Assembly (NCBI GenBank): GCA_963169875.1
Contig: CAUJEL010000164.1
Coordinates: forward strand, 1-52,930
Source: Candidatus Zhuqueibacterota bacterium
Lineage (GTDB): Bacteria > Zhuqueibacterota > Zhuqueibacteria > Residuimicrobiales > Residuimicrobiaceae
Direction of reading: 5' to 3'
DNA length: 52,930 bases
Shown here: positions 42,211 through 49,688 of the stretch, piece after piece
Layout of the letters: every line of letters starts with the position of its first letter
How positions within the stretch are numbered: position 1 is the stretch's first letter
Translations under genes and position numbers: made by a program
Notes under the pieces: generated by a model
The model's input: only the letters and a program-made list of their open reading frames with translations
Told to the model about the DNA's origin: nothing
Databases searched by the model: none

Positions 42211-42386
42211 CCTGTTCTATTCATAAACCGCTGAGTGCGCCGAGGCTGCCGAGCTGATTTTGTCGGGATTATGGAACAAATTCAGATTTGAATTTCATCT
42301 CAGTCATAAAAATGGCGATCGATGCTATTATATTGTTTTTCTTTTCTTTGCGCATCTCTGCGTCGACGGTGAATAATTCAGATTAG
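42211..42386 (+). repeat. Dispersed intergenic element, copy C
   Basis: Starts CCTGTTCTATTCATAAACCG, then GAGTGCGCCGAGGCTGCCGAG, has ATTTCATCTCAGTCAT in the middle, GTTTTTCTTTTCTTTGCG near the right, and ends CGACGGTGAATAATTCAG. The two ends are imperfect inverted repeats. It fills most of the gap between the amidase gene end (42435) and the M48 start (42063). Apart from the element, the gap shows nothing I can support. Confidence 0.85.
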
Positions 42387-42434
42387 TCGGGCTGAGAATT
42401 ATTAATAATACTATCGCCCTTTTACATCCCGCAC

Positions 42435-43625
42435 TCACCGCACCGCTTCCATCAGGCCTTCATACAACCAGTTGGCCACTGCCTGACGGTTGTCGGCGAT
42501 GATGAAGCGGTCCTGATCCTTCTTGTTCTTGATATTACCCAGCTCGATATAGACCGCTGTTGGTTTGGCCTCATTGAGGACGTGCAGGCTGCGCGTAGAG
42601 ATGGAGCCCGAGTACCCCCGGCCGGGTTGATTCTCCGCATACTTGGCATCGATCTTTTTGAGCAGCGTTTTCGCCAGCGCGCGGCTGGCGGCATCGTTCG
42701 ACTGGTAGTAATAAAAGATATCGATGCGCTTCGAATGCGACCGCGAATCCACATGAATCGTGACCATGATTTGTGCCCGGGCGCGCGCCCGGTAGCGGTC
42801 ATGCAGGGCGTTGACAATATCGACGCGGTCACTGAGCCTCCGCAGATGGTCTGACGAGATGGCCTTGCCGCCGAGATAGTACTCATGATCATCGTGGGGC
42901 AGAATGGCGTCGTCGCGAATGCCATCATCATCATCCTGCACGATCATAAAGACGCTGGCGCCATGTTCGAGCAGCCGCCGTGCCAACCGCAGGGTGATAT
43001 CATAAGCATATTCATCTTCATAAAGACGGTCCTTGCCGCGCTTGCCGATGGCGCCCGGATCCGGACCGCCATGACCGGGATCGAGATAAAAATAACAATC
43101 TTTGAGGACCTGGTCCACCATATCGACGGCTTGATTGCGCGGTCCGAAAATGGGAAAACTGGCGGGTTCTTCAGCTGCCGACACCTCTGTCAACCAATCC
43201 GCGGGCACCCAGAGCTCGCGGCTCTTTTGATACGCGGCTTTCTGCAAACCCGCTGACAAAACCTTGTGGTTATAACGTTCAATCTTCTTCGCCAGGGCGA
43301 GATCCGTGATCTTCAAGGTCGAACGAATGCTGCTGCCATCGTAATAGACCTTATAAATCGGCAGCCGGTAGGCAAAGCCCAGCTTTAAATAGCGGCCGCC
43401 CTTGACCAGATCACTGTTCAGTTCCCAGAATTTGTCGATCATCTCCGCCGTCGTGGGCAAGTTGTAACGTTTGAGGAGGGTATAGACGCCATCGCTCTTG
43501 CCGGGGTAACAGGTGACATATTCCTGCGCACGGGAAGGGCGCCCTTCCAGCAGCACCACGACAACGACCGCCACGAAAAAAATCGAATTACGCACGTTCA
43601 CTGTGATTCCAGTCTGGTTGTTCAA
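42435..43625 (-). CDS. N-acetylmuramoyl-L-alanine amidase (Amidase_3), exported
   Basis: A 396-residue protein with an N-terminal hydrophobic signal (NSIFFVAVVVVVLLEG). Residues ~35-130 are an unassigned, possibly LysM-like wall-binding region (TLLKRYNLPTTAEMIDKFWELN). The catalytic Amidase_3 domain has its zinc ligands in YLDPGHGG (~183), YEDEYAYDI (Glu) and VTIHVDSRSHSK (His). It cleaves the amide between MurNAc and L-Ala in peptidoglycan. Start is uncertain: TTG at 43625 or one of two GTG codons shortly after, since the signal peptide begins just downstream. Confidence 0.9.
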   Translation of the reverse strand: MNNQTGITVNVRNSIFFVAVVVVVLLEGRPSRAQEYVTCYPGKSDGVYTLLKRYNLPTTAEMIDKFWELNSDLVKGGRYLKLGFAYRLPIYKVYYDGSSIRSTLKITDLALAKKIERYNHKVLSAGLQKAAYQKSRELWVPADWLTEVSAAEEPASFPIFGPRNQAVDMVDQVLKDCYFYLDPGHGGPDPGAIGKRGKDRLYEDEYAYDITLRLARRLLEHGASVFMIVQDDDDGIRDDAILPHDDHEYYLGGKAISSDHLRRLSDRVDIVNALHDRYRARARAQIMVTIHVDSRSHSKRIDIFYYYQSNDAASRALAKTLLKKIDAKYAENQPGRGYSGSISTRSLHVLNEAKPTAVYIELGNIKNKKDQDRFIIADNRQAVANWLYEGLMEAVR

Positions 43626-43700
43626 GTTTCTCAGAATTAATTATTGCTATCCGGCTGCACTTACTTCAACTGCTGCCTTCATTGCCTGATTTCTGGTTTT

Positions 43701-44627
43701 TCAGATTATACGTTCATCATCCAGATGCACACCATCCGCAGGAAACGGTTCCGCATGCACTGTGACGTCCGCATTGGGCACAGCTGAACGAATCGCCGCC
43801 TCGATCTGATCGGTGAGGCGGTGCGCGGCTTCCAGGCTCTGGGTGCCATCGACGAGCACATGCGCATCCACAAAGGTGCGCGCTCCTGCATCGCGGACGC
43901 GAACCCGATGAAAATTCCGCACGCCCGGGATCTCGGCAATGATGCGCGTGATCTGTTCCACCATTCCCTTGGGCGCAGTGTCCAGTAAACCGCGCAGGGT
44001 GCGCAAGCCCAGCTCCATACTGACAAAAATCACGATCAAAGCCACACCCAGGGCGGCAATGGCATCGGCTTTTTGCAGCCAGGCAGCCGAGGGAAACCAA
44101 TCGGAGAGTTTGACGCAAAAAAGGCCCAGGATCACCACCGCGGAACTCCAGATGTCCGTCCTGAAATGCAGGGCATCCGCCTCCAGAGCCTGGCTTTTGT
44201 GCTCGCGCGCAACCTTATAGAGCATCTTTGAACGTGAGATATCCACTGCGATGGAAACAGCCATCACCAGAAAAGCCCAGACGCTGGCCTCGACGACGAC
44301 CGTTTTGAAAAAGAGCCGGTCGTAAGCCTCATGGATAATCCACACACAGGTGACCAGGAGCAGGACTGTTTCAAAGAGTGCGGAAAGGTTCTCCACCTTG
44401 CCATGGCCATATAAATGGTCCTGATCGGCCGGCTTGTCGGATATGCGCACGGCCAACCAGGTGATCAGTGCGGCTACCATGTCCAATCCCGAATGGGCCG
44501 CCTCCGCCAGGATGCCCAAACTGCCGGTCATCCACCCGACGCTGATTTTCAGTGAGGTCAAAAAGACCGCGGCCACGACCGAATTCACAGCGGCCGATTT
44601 CTTCTCCATGTGAGCCCTGGAAGTCAT
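43701..44627 (-). CDS. Cation diffusion facilitator transporter
   Basis: A 308-residue CDF protein with about six transmembrane helices. The metal site in TM2 is HSGLD (HxxxD) and in TM5 HFRTD (HxxxD), with YGHGKVENL after TM2, a CDF hallmark. The C-terminal cytoplasmic domain (TRIIAEIPGVRNFHRVRVRDAG...VHVEP-like) is present. An HD-HD site is more usual for manganese, iron or broad divalent specificity than for strict zinc, but this is tentative. It exports metal from the cytoplasm using the proton gradient. GGAG six bases before ATG 44627 supports the start; an ATG at 44609 is possible. Confidence 0.93.
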   Translation of the reverse strand: MTSRAHMEKKSAAVNSVVAAVFLTSLKISVGWMTGSLGILAEAAHSGLDMVAALITWLAVRISDKPADQDHLYGHGKVENLSALFETVLLLVTCVWIIHEAYDRLFFKTVVVEASVWAFLVMAVSIAVDISRSKMLYKVAREHKSQALEADALHFRTDIWSSAVVILGLFCVKLSDWFPSAAWLQKADAIAALGVALIVIFVSMELGLRTLRGLLDTAPKGMVEQITRIIAEIPGVRNFHRVRVRDAGARTFVDAHVLVDGTQSLEAAHRLTDQIEAAIRSAVPNADVTVHAEPFPADGVHLDDERII

Positions 44628-44661
44628 TTGCCACTCCAGCTCCAGCTTGCAGGCTGCGCCG

Positions 44662-45465
44662 TCATACTATCTCGATGGTCTTGGGATCAAAATCGGGCCT
44701 GGGAAATTCCATTTTGAGATTTTCCAGCGTCTCGATCATGATGCGGGCAATGGCCAGATTGCGGTACCATTTTTTATTGGCGGGAATGACATACCACGGC
44801 GCCCACGGGGTACTGGTCTTGTTGAGGACGTCTTCATAGGCCTGTGTGTACTGATCCCATAAATCACGTTCTTTCAGATCGCCCGGCTTGAATTTCCAGA
44901 GTTTTTCCGGCTCATCAAGACGAGCCTGCAAACGCGCCTTTTGTTCTTCCTTGTCGATATGAAGAAAAAACTTCAGGATGGTGACGCCCTCCTCGGCCAG
45001 CATGCGTTCGAAACGGTTAATCTGCTCGAAACGCCTCGACCATACTTTTTGGGACACCAGCTTGTGGACCCTCACCACCAGCACATCTTCATAATGACTG
45101 CGGTTGAAAATAACGATCTCGCCCTTGCCAGGCACCTGTTTGTGCACACGCCAGAGATAGTCGTGATCGAGCTCCTCCGCCGTCGGCACTTTAAAGCTGG
45201 CCACACGGACGCCTTGCGGATTCACCCCTTCAAATACATGGCGGATGACGCCATCCTTGCCGCCGGTATCCATGGCCTGGAGGACCACCAAAACCTTGTG
45301 TTTATGCTCAGCGTATAACAGCTCCTGCAAGGCTTCCAATTTCTCGTTCAACCGCAGCAGCTCTTCCTTGCCTTCCTTTTTGTCACCATCGTAATCGGGC
45401 GAAGCATTGGCATCAATTTTCGCCAGGTTGACTTTTTTCCCGGATTCAACGCGGAGTTTTTTCAT
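44662..45465 (-). CDS. ppk2: Polyphosphate kinase 2 family protein
   Basis: A 267-residue PPK2 enzyme. Walker A-like AMDTGGKDG (~65-73), FEGVNPQGVRVASFKVPT, Walker B region IVIFNRSHYEDVLVVRVH and the lid KEEQKARLQARLDEPEKLWKF are all intact. The single-domain length and motif order fit the PPK2 group that phosphorylates nucleotides from polyphosphate; class III members use both AMP and ADP, but I cannot fix the class by eye. Cytoplasmic. It follows the L,D-transpeptidase-like gene by 20 bp. Confidence 0.94.
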   Translation of the reverse strand: MKKLRVESGKKVNLAKIDANASPDYDGDKKEGKEELLRLNEKLEALQELLYAEHKHKVLVVLQAMDTGGKDGVIRHVFEGVNPQGVRVASFKVPTAEELDHDYLWRVHKQVPGKGEIVIFNRSHYEDVLVVRVHKLVSQKVWSRRFEQINRFERMLAEEGVTILKFFLHIDKEEQKARLQARLDEPEKLWKFKPGDLKERDLWDQYTQAYEDVLNKTSTPWAPWYVIPANKKWYRNLAIARIMIETLENLKMEFPRPDFDPKTIEIV

Positions 45466-45485
45466 GTTTGTGCCCCTTCAGCAAA

Positions 45486-46817
45486 TTACCAGCGTCCTTC
45501 TGCCTTGAGCAAATCAGGCAGTATTTCATTCAAAAGAACCGGTTCCTGCCGGTCATCTTTTTCCACCAGGACAAAAAAGCCATAGCCATCGCCGGCAGCA
45601 CGATAAGCCTCGATCAGCGCCATTTCATCGCTCACCAGCAATCTGCCATCCACCCCCGACCAAATTTCCAGAGCCGTCAAGCACCCCAGTGAGGGCGTAA
45701 ACGGATAATAGGGCTGGTTGCGGTAGAATTCTGTATCAATCGTGGTGCCGTGGGCGATGATCTCGGAGCGGCCGGCCTGGCCCGCCCAAAAAGCTTCGTA
45801 CATCGGGGCATAATCGCGCCATCCCGACGGCAGCAGGCTGGCATAACGCGCCTGCGTCCACGCCGTATCCTGGATGGCTGCGTTGTGCAAAAACCGGTAG
45901 GGGGTCACTTCCCCCGGCAGCGCCATGTTCAACACCGGCGTGGGGCCGATGAACTCTCCTTCGGCGCCTTCGACACCCAGAATGGAGAGAATGCCCTGGG
46001 GCGAATTGCCGTTGGTCAAATAGCCCGGCAAATTGGACAACGAGCGCGCCAGGTGCGGAATGGCGAAGAGACTGCCATCGACACGGCGCAGAAATTGCCC
46101 ATCCGGTTTGCGCACGACAGTCAAACCGGGATGATCGCGATTGACGCGCTGGATGGAAAAGACGACAGGCTTGCCCCCGACGAGGGGATGCCGCAACAAT
46201 TCGACCAGAGCAGGACGCGCTTTCACCTGTTCGCGCCGCGGTTCGCGCAGCTCTTCGCCCAGGCACCATAAAATCGGGTCTGAACGCCATTGCGGAAATC
46301 GGCGCTGCAGACGCGCCAGACAGGCATCGCGATGCAGTTTGCCGGCATCTCCGCGCAGCAGATACAGGGTTGCCATGGCAAACACCTTTGCCGAGCGGGT
46401 GGAATCAGCCACAGAGGTTACCATCGGCTGGAATTCCTGGCCGTAAAGGGCATAGGCCGCCTCCAGCGCCGCCCGCTGCAAGGAGATAAAATCTTGCTGC
46501 GGCGAAGCCAACACCGTGCGGATAGCGGCTGCCGTCAAATCGGACTTGAAGCGGATCAGTTCCATGGCCCAAAAGGCCGACACCCATTTTATTTCATTAC
46601 CCTTCATGGATTCCTGCAGAGGTGCTTCGATGGTATTGGTCTGCAGATCGCGTTTGAAAGCCGCGCGCTCGCCGCGCAAGGCGCCCTGGTAATAGTCCTC
46701 CGGCACTTTTTTCCTCTCCTTGCCGGAAGCGCTAAATACCAGCGTAAAAATCAGAATGGCACATTGAAAACAGCGCACAGATCCCTTCCTGAATGCAGAA
46801 ATTCTATCCTCAGACAT
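45486..46817 (-). CDS. Exported protein with L,D-transpeptidase-like HxGT...SxGC signature
   Basis: A 443-residue protein with an N-terminal hydrophobic segment (CAILIFTLVFSASG). Residues ~60-190 are helical. In the last third, IIAHGTTID followed 17 residues later by PSLGCLTALEIW matches the catalytic His-Gly and Ser-x-Gly-Cys pattern of YkuD-type L,D-transpeptidases, though the surrounding fold is not obviously conserved. If correct, it would crosslink or anchor to peptidoglycan in the periplasm. It is followed by PPK2 and preceded by a YdjC-like deacetylase, 13 bp away. I call the function tentative. Confidence 0.75.
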   Translation of the reverse strand: MSEDRISAFRKGSVRCFQCAILIFTLVFSASGKERKKVPEDYYQGALRGERAAFKRDLQTNTIEAPLQESMKGNEIKWVSAFWAMELIRFKSDLTAAAIRTVLASPQQDFISLQRAALEAAYALYGQEFQPMVTSVADSTRSAKVFAMATLYLLRGDAGKLHRDACLARLQRRFPQWRSDPILWCLGEELREPRREQVKARPALVELLRHPLVGGKPVVFSIQRVNRDHPGLTVVRKPDGQFLRRVDGSLFAIPHLARSLSNLPGYLTNGNSPQGILSILGVEGAEGEFIGPTPVLNMALPGEVTPYRFLHNAAIQDTAWTQARYASLLPSGWRDYAPMYEAFWAGQAGRSEIIAHGTTIDTEFYRNQPYYPFTPSLGCLTALEIWSGVDGRLLVSDEMALIEAYRAAGDGYGFFVLVEKDDRQEPVLLNEILPDLLKAEGRW

Positions 46818-46830
46818 AATCGTTGCCCAT

Positions 46831-47721
46831 CTAATCGGGACGTTTCACATTCTGCAGACCCACATGTTGTATCAGATCCCGATAAGTGATTAACTTGACA
46901 TCGCGGGCTCGGCAGGCATCCCTGAAAGCGGGCGAGATCAGGGCGGACAATTCCGCCTCGCGATGCTTGCTCATCGTCTTGAGCCCAAAGGTGTTGAGAT
47001 CCTCCAGCGCCGCCATCTCGGGCGTGTCCATACCAATATGACATACCAGCAGATGGCGCTGATTGCCGGAAAGCGCCGCGATCACCCGCACCAGGCTGTC
47101 CTGTTTTGCCTGAGGCGCGATGGCGTACATATTGGGAATATCTTTTTCGCCGAGATAACGCGAAATCGCCCAGCCATTCTCTTGTGCCAGCCGCTCCACC
47201 AGCTGGCGCAGCGGTTCCGTGCTCACCACAGAACCCATATGATAATCCACATAATCGATGCGCAGTCCGGATTGTTTGGCGCGCAGAATCTGCGCGCGCA
47301 GCTCGATCTCTACTTCCTCCAGCTTGGGCTCATTGGCGAACAACAAGGCCCTCGAGGGGAAAAAATAGCCGTTGCTGTCGACCAGGCTCGGTACACTCTG
47401 CCAACCCGCCACCGGGCCCCAGCGGTAGTTTTTCCATTCGCTGTTGATGGTCAGGTGTACGCCCACTGAAACTTGCGAATGGCCGCGCAGCAGATCCACT
47501 GCCTGCTGGTACCACGGACAGGCAAACATGATGGATGCGGAAAAGGGCACCTGCGCGGCGATCAACTTCTCCGCCGCCAGATTGACAGCCTGACACATGC
47601 CAATATCATCGCAGCGGATGAGCAGACCTGGCTGTACGTTCTCTTGCTGTGCAAACGACGGATGAATTAATGAGAACACCACCAGGCCGGTCACCCATTT
47701 CGTCAGATCATAACAGCGCAT
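46831..47721 (-). CDS. Exported YdjC/ChbG-like carbohydrate deacetylase
   Basis: A 296-residue protein with a signal peptide (MRCYDLTKWVTGLVVFSLIHPSFAQ). Metal-binding LLIRCDDIGMC (~34-44), VGVHLTI (His) and DYVDYHMGS (His) match the YdjC/ChbG fold, whose known members remove acetyl groups from chitooligosaccharides. An exported version may act on wall or environmental glycans. AGGAG eight bases before the ATG. It lies 13 bp upstream of the L,D-transpeptidase-like gene, so the pair may modify the envelope together. Confidence 0.9.
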   Translation of the reverse strand: MRCYDLTKWVTGLVVFSLIHPSFAQQENVQPGLLIRCDDIGMCQAVNLAAEKLIAAQVPFSASIMFACPWYQQAVDLLRGHSQVSVGVHLTINSEWKNYRWGPVAGWQSVPSLVDSNGYFFPSRALLFANEPKLEEVEIELRAQILRAKQSGLRIDYVDYHMGSVVSTEPLRQLVERLAQENGWAISRYLGEKDIPNMYAIAPQAKQDSLVRVIAALSGNQRHLLVCHIGMDTPEMAALEDLNTFGLKTMSKHREAELSALISPAFRDACRARDVKLITYRDLIQHVGLQNVKRPD

Positions 47722-47945
47722 GGATTAATCTCCTGTTGCATACACATGATCATTCTGTTCTACGAGAAGCCTAATCAGGCTAAATGTAAGATATATTTTA
47801 CTCCGAGTCTACCTTTTTTTATTCGCTCTGGCATTTTGCGGTTTGGGGTAAAAATCAGCGTACGTTTAAAAAGAACTTGACAATAGAAGATAATGTGTGT
47901 AAAATCTAATTCAATTGATGTTTTTTTCGTCAGAGAGGAGAATGC

Positions 47946-48248
47946 ATGAAGACGCTCAGCGGCGCCCAACGGCGCTATTTGCGCGGGTTGGCCAACCCAC
48001 TCAAACCCGTCGTGGTGATCGGCAAGAATGGTCTCAATGCGCCGGTGTTGGAGGCCATTGAAGTAGCGCTCCTTGATCATGAATTGATCAAAATCCGTTT
48101 CCTGGAATTCAAGGAAGAGAAGAAAAGCATGGCGCAAGAAATCGCCACAGCCACCCATAGCGTAGAGGTTGGCATGCTGGGGCACACAGCGCTTTTTTAC
48201 CGGCGGCAAACCGATCCACGTAAAATTAAAATTAAACTGCCGGAATAA
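47946..48248 (+). CDS. yhbY: YhbY/CRS1-CRM RNA-binding protein
   Basis: A 100-residue single CRM-domain protein. LSGAQRRYLRGLANPLKPVVVIGKNGL contains the conserved basic helix and GxxG-type loop, and LIKIRFLEF and LFYRR complete the fold. YhbY binds pre-50S ribosomal particles. A strong GAGAGGAGA ribosome site precedes the ATG. The next gene follows in the same direction after 62 bp. Confidence 0.95.
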   Translation: MKTLSGAQRRYLRGLANPLKPVVVIGKNGLNAPVLEAIEVALLDHELIKIRFLEFKEEKKSMAQEIATATHSVEVGMLGHTALFYRRQTDPRKIKIKLPE

Positions 48249-48310
48249 AATATCCTATAATTTTGTTAATATTGAATTAATCGCCATCTTTACAATATTA
48301 GAATGGAAAA

Positions 48311-49630
48311 ATGACCCTGGAAATCCTGTTTATCATCATCCTGATCCTCGCCAACGGCCTTTTCGCCATGTCGGAAATTGCGGTCGTATCCGTCCGCAAA
48401 ACCCGGTTGCAGCAACTCGTCAATGAAGGCAACAAGCGCGCCAAAGCCGTGCTGGCACTTGCCAACGATCCCAGCCGCTTTTTATCCACGGTCCAGGTGG
48501 GCATCACCCTGGTGGGCATCATGGCAGGCGCCGTTGGCGGCGCCAAATTCACCACCGTTCTGGCCGCCTATTTGGCGAAATTTGAACGGCTGGCGCCCTA
48601 CAGCGAGCCCGTCGCCTTTACCGTGGTTGTATTGGTCATCACTTACCTGACACTCATCCTGGGTGAACTGGTGCCGAAACAGCTGGCTTTGAACAATCCG
48701 GAAAAAGTGGCCAGCGCCTTGACGCCACCGGTTGGATTTCTTGCCAAACTCGCGCGGCCGGCAGTTGCCCTGCTCAGTTTTTCCACCGACGGCATCCTCC
48801 GCATCCTCGGCATTCACAAAGCCCAGGAACAACCGGTCTCCGAAGAGGAGATCAAAGTCATGATCGATCAGGGTATCGAAGCAGGGATGTTTCAGGAAGC
48901 GGAACGCGATATGATTGAAAGCGTCTTCACGCTGGCCGACAAACGCGCCGGCGCCCTGATGACGCCGCGGACCGATGTCGTTTGGCTCTCTGTGGAGGCC
49001 ACCCCCGAGGAAACCTATAAAACCATTCTTGAGAGCGAACATTCCCGCTTTCCGGTTTGCGAAGGCAACCTCGACACGCTGGTTGGCGTGGTCCGCGCCA
49101 AGGATTTGCTGCAAAACGCCGTTGGCGGCGCCGAGTTCGATCTGCGCAAATGGATGCGTCCCGCCTTGTATGTGCCCGAAAGCGCCATGGCGCTCAATGT
49201 GCTGGAAACGTTCAAGAAGGCGCGTCAGCACATCGCCATTGTCGTCGACGAATACGGGGTCACACAGGGCATCGTCACCATTTACGATCTTCTCGAGGCC
49301 ATCGTCGGCGACATCCCTTCCATTGAGGATCTGGACGAGCCCCTGGTGCAGAAACGCCTCGATGGTTCCTATCTCATCGACGGGCTCTATTACATGGAGG
49401 AATTCAAGGAGTTATTCAATATCGATGAATTGCCTGAGGAAGGCGCCTATCTGACGCTCGGCGGTTTTGTGCTTTTACATCTCGGCCGCATTCCCATTGC
49501 CACGGACTTTTTTGAATGGGGCAACCTGCGTTTTGAAGTGATGGATATGGATGGAACCAGGATCGATAAAGTACTCGTGACGCCGCTGGGCAAGCCCGAC
49601 GAAGGCGGGGAAAAATTAACAGAAGAGTAA
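48311..49630 (+). CDS. CNNM/HlyC-CorC family membrane protein
   Basis: A 439-residue protein in three parts: N-terminal DUF21 (CNNM) with about four transmembrane helices (~1-190), a CBS-domain pair (~200-340; MTPRTDVVWLSVEATPEET, VVDEYGVTQGIVTIYDLLEAIVGDI) and a C-terminal CorC_HlyC domain (~355-435). CNNM proteins take part in magnesium or other divalent-cation transport; the CBS pair usually binds ATP-Mg. The old name hemolysin is misleading. It ends at a perfect inverted repeat facing the M56 gene. Confidence 0.94.
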   Translation: MTLEILFIIILILANGLFAMSEIAVVSVRKTRLQQLVNEGNKRAKAVLALANDPSRFLSTVQVGITLVGIMAGAVGGAKFTTVLAAYLAKFERLAPYSEPVAFTVVVLVITYLTLILGELVPKQLALNNPEKVASALTPPVGFLAKLARPAVALLSFSTDGILRILGIHKAQEQPVSEEEIKVMIDQGIEAGMFQEAERDMIESVFTLADKRAGALMTPRTDVVWLSVEATPEETYKTILESEHSRFPVCEGNLDTLVGVVRAKDLLQNAVGGAEFDLRKWMRPALYVPESAMALNVLETFKKARQHIAIVVDEYGVTQGIVTIYDLLEAIVGDIPSIEDLDEPLVQKRLDGSYLIDGLYYMEEFKELFNIDELPEEGAYLTLGGFVLLHLGRIPIATDFFEWGNLRFEVMDMDGTRIDKVLVTPLGKPDEGGEKLTEE

Positions 49631-49643
49631 ACATTTCCAGATC

Positions 49644-49680
49644 TACCCTTGCGAAGGTCTGAAGAACCTTCGCAAGGGTA
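49644..49680. terminator. Perfect 15-bp inverted repeat between convergent genes
   Basis: TACCCTTGCGAAGGT at 49644-49658 pairs fully with ACCTTCGCAAGGGTA at 49666-49680 around CTGAAGA. Stops of the convergent CNNM and M56 genes lie 13 bp and 8 bp away. It probably ends both transcripts, although no T tract follows on either strand. Confidence 0.65.
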
Positions 49681-49688
49681 TTCCTGAT

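Noticed and set aside
47775-48209. 144-codon minus-strand open frame
   Set aside because: It overlaps yhbY in antisense and extends into an AT-rich promoter region; no family resemblance.
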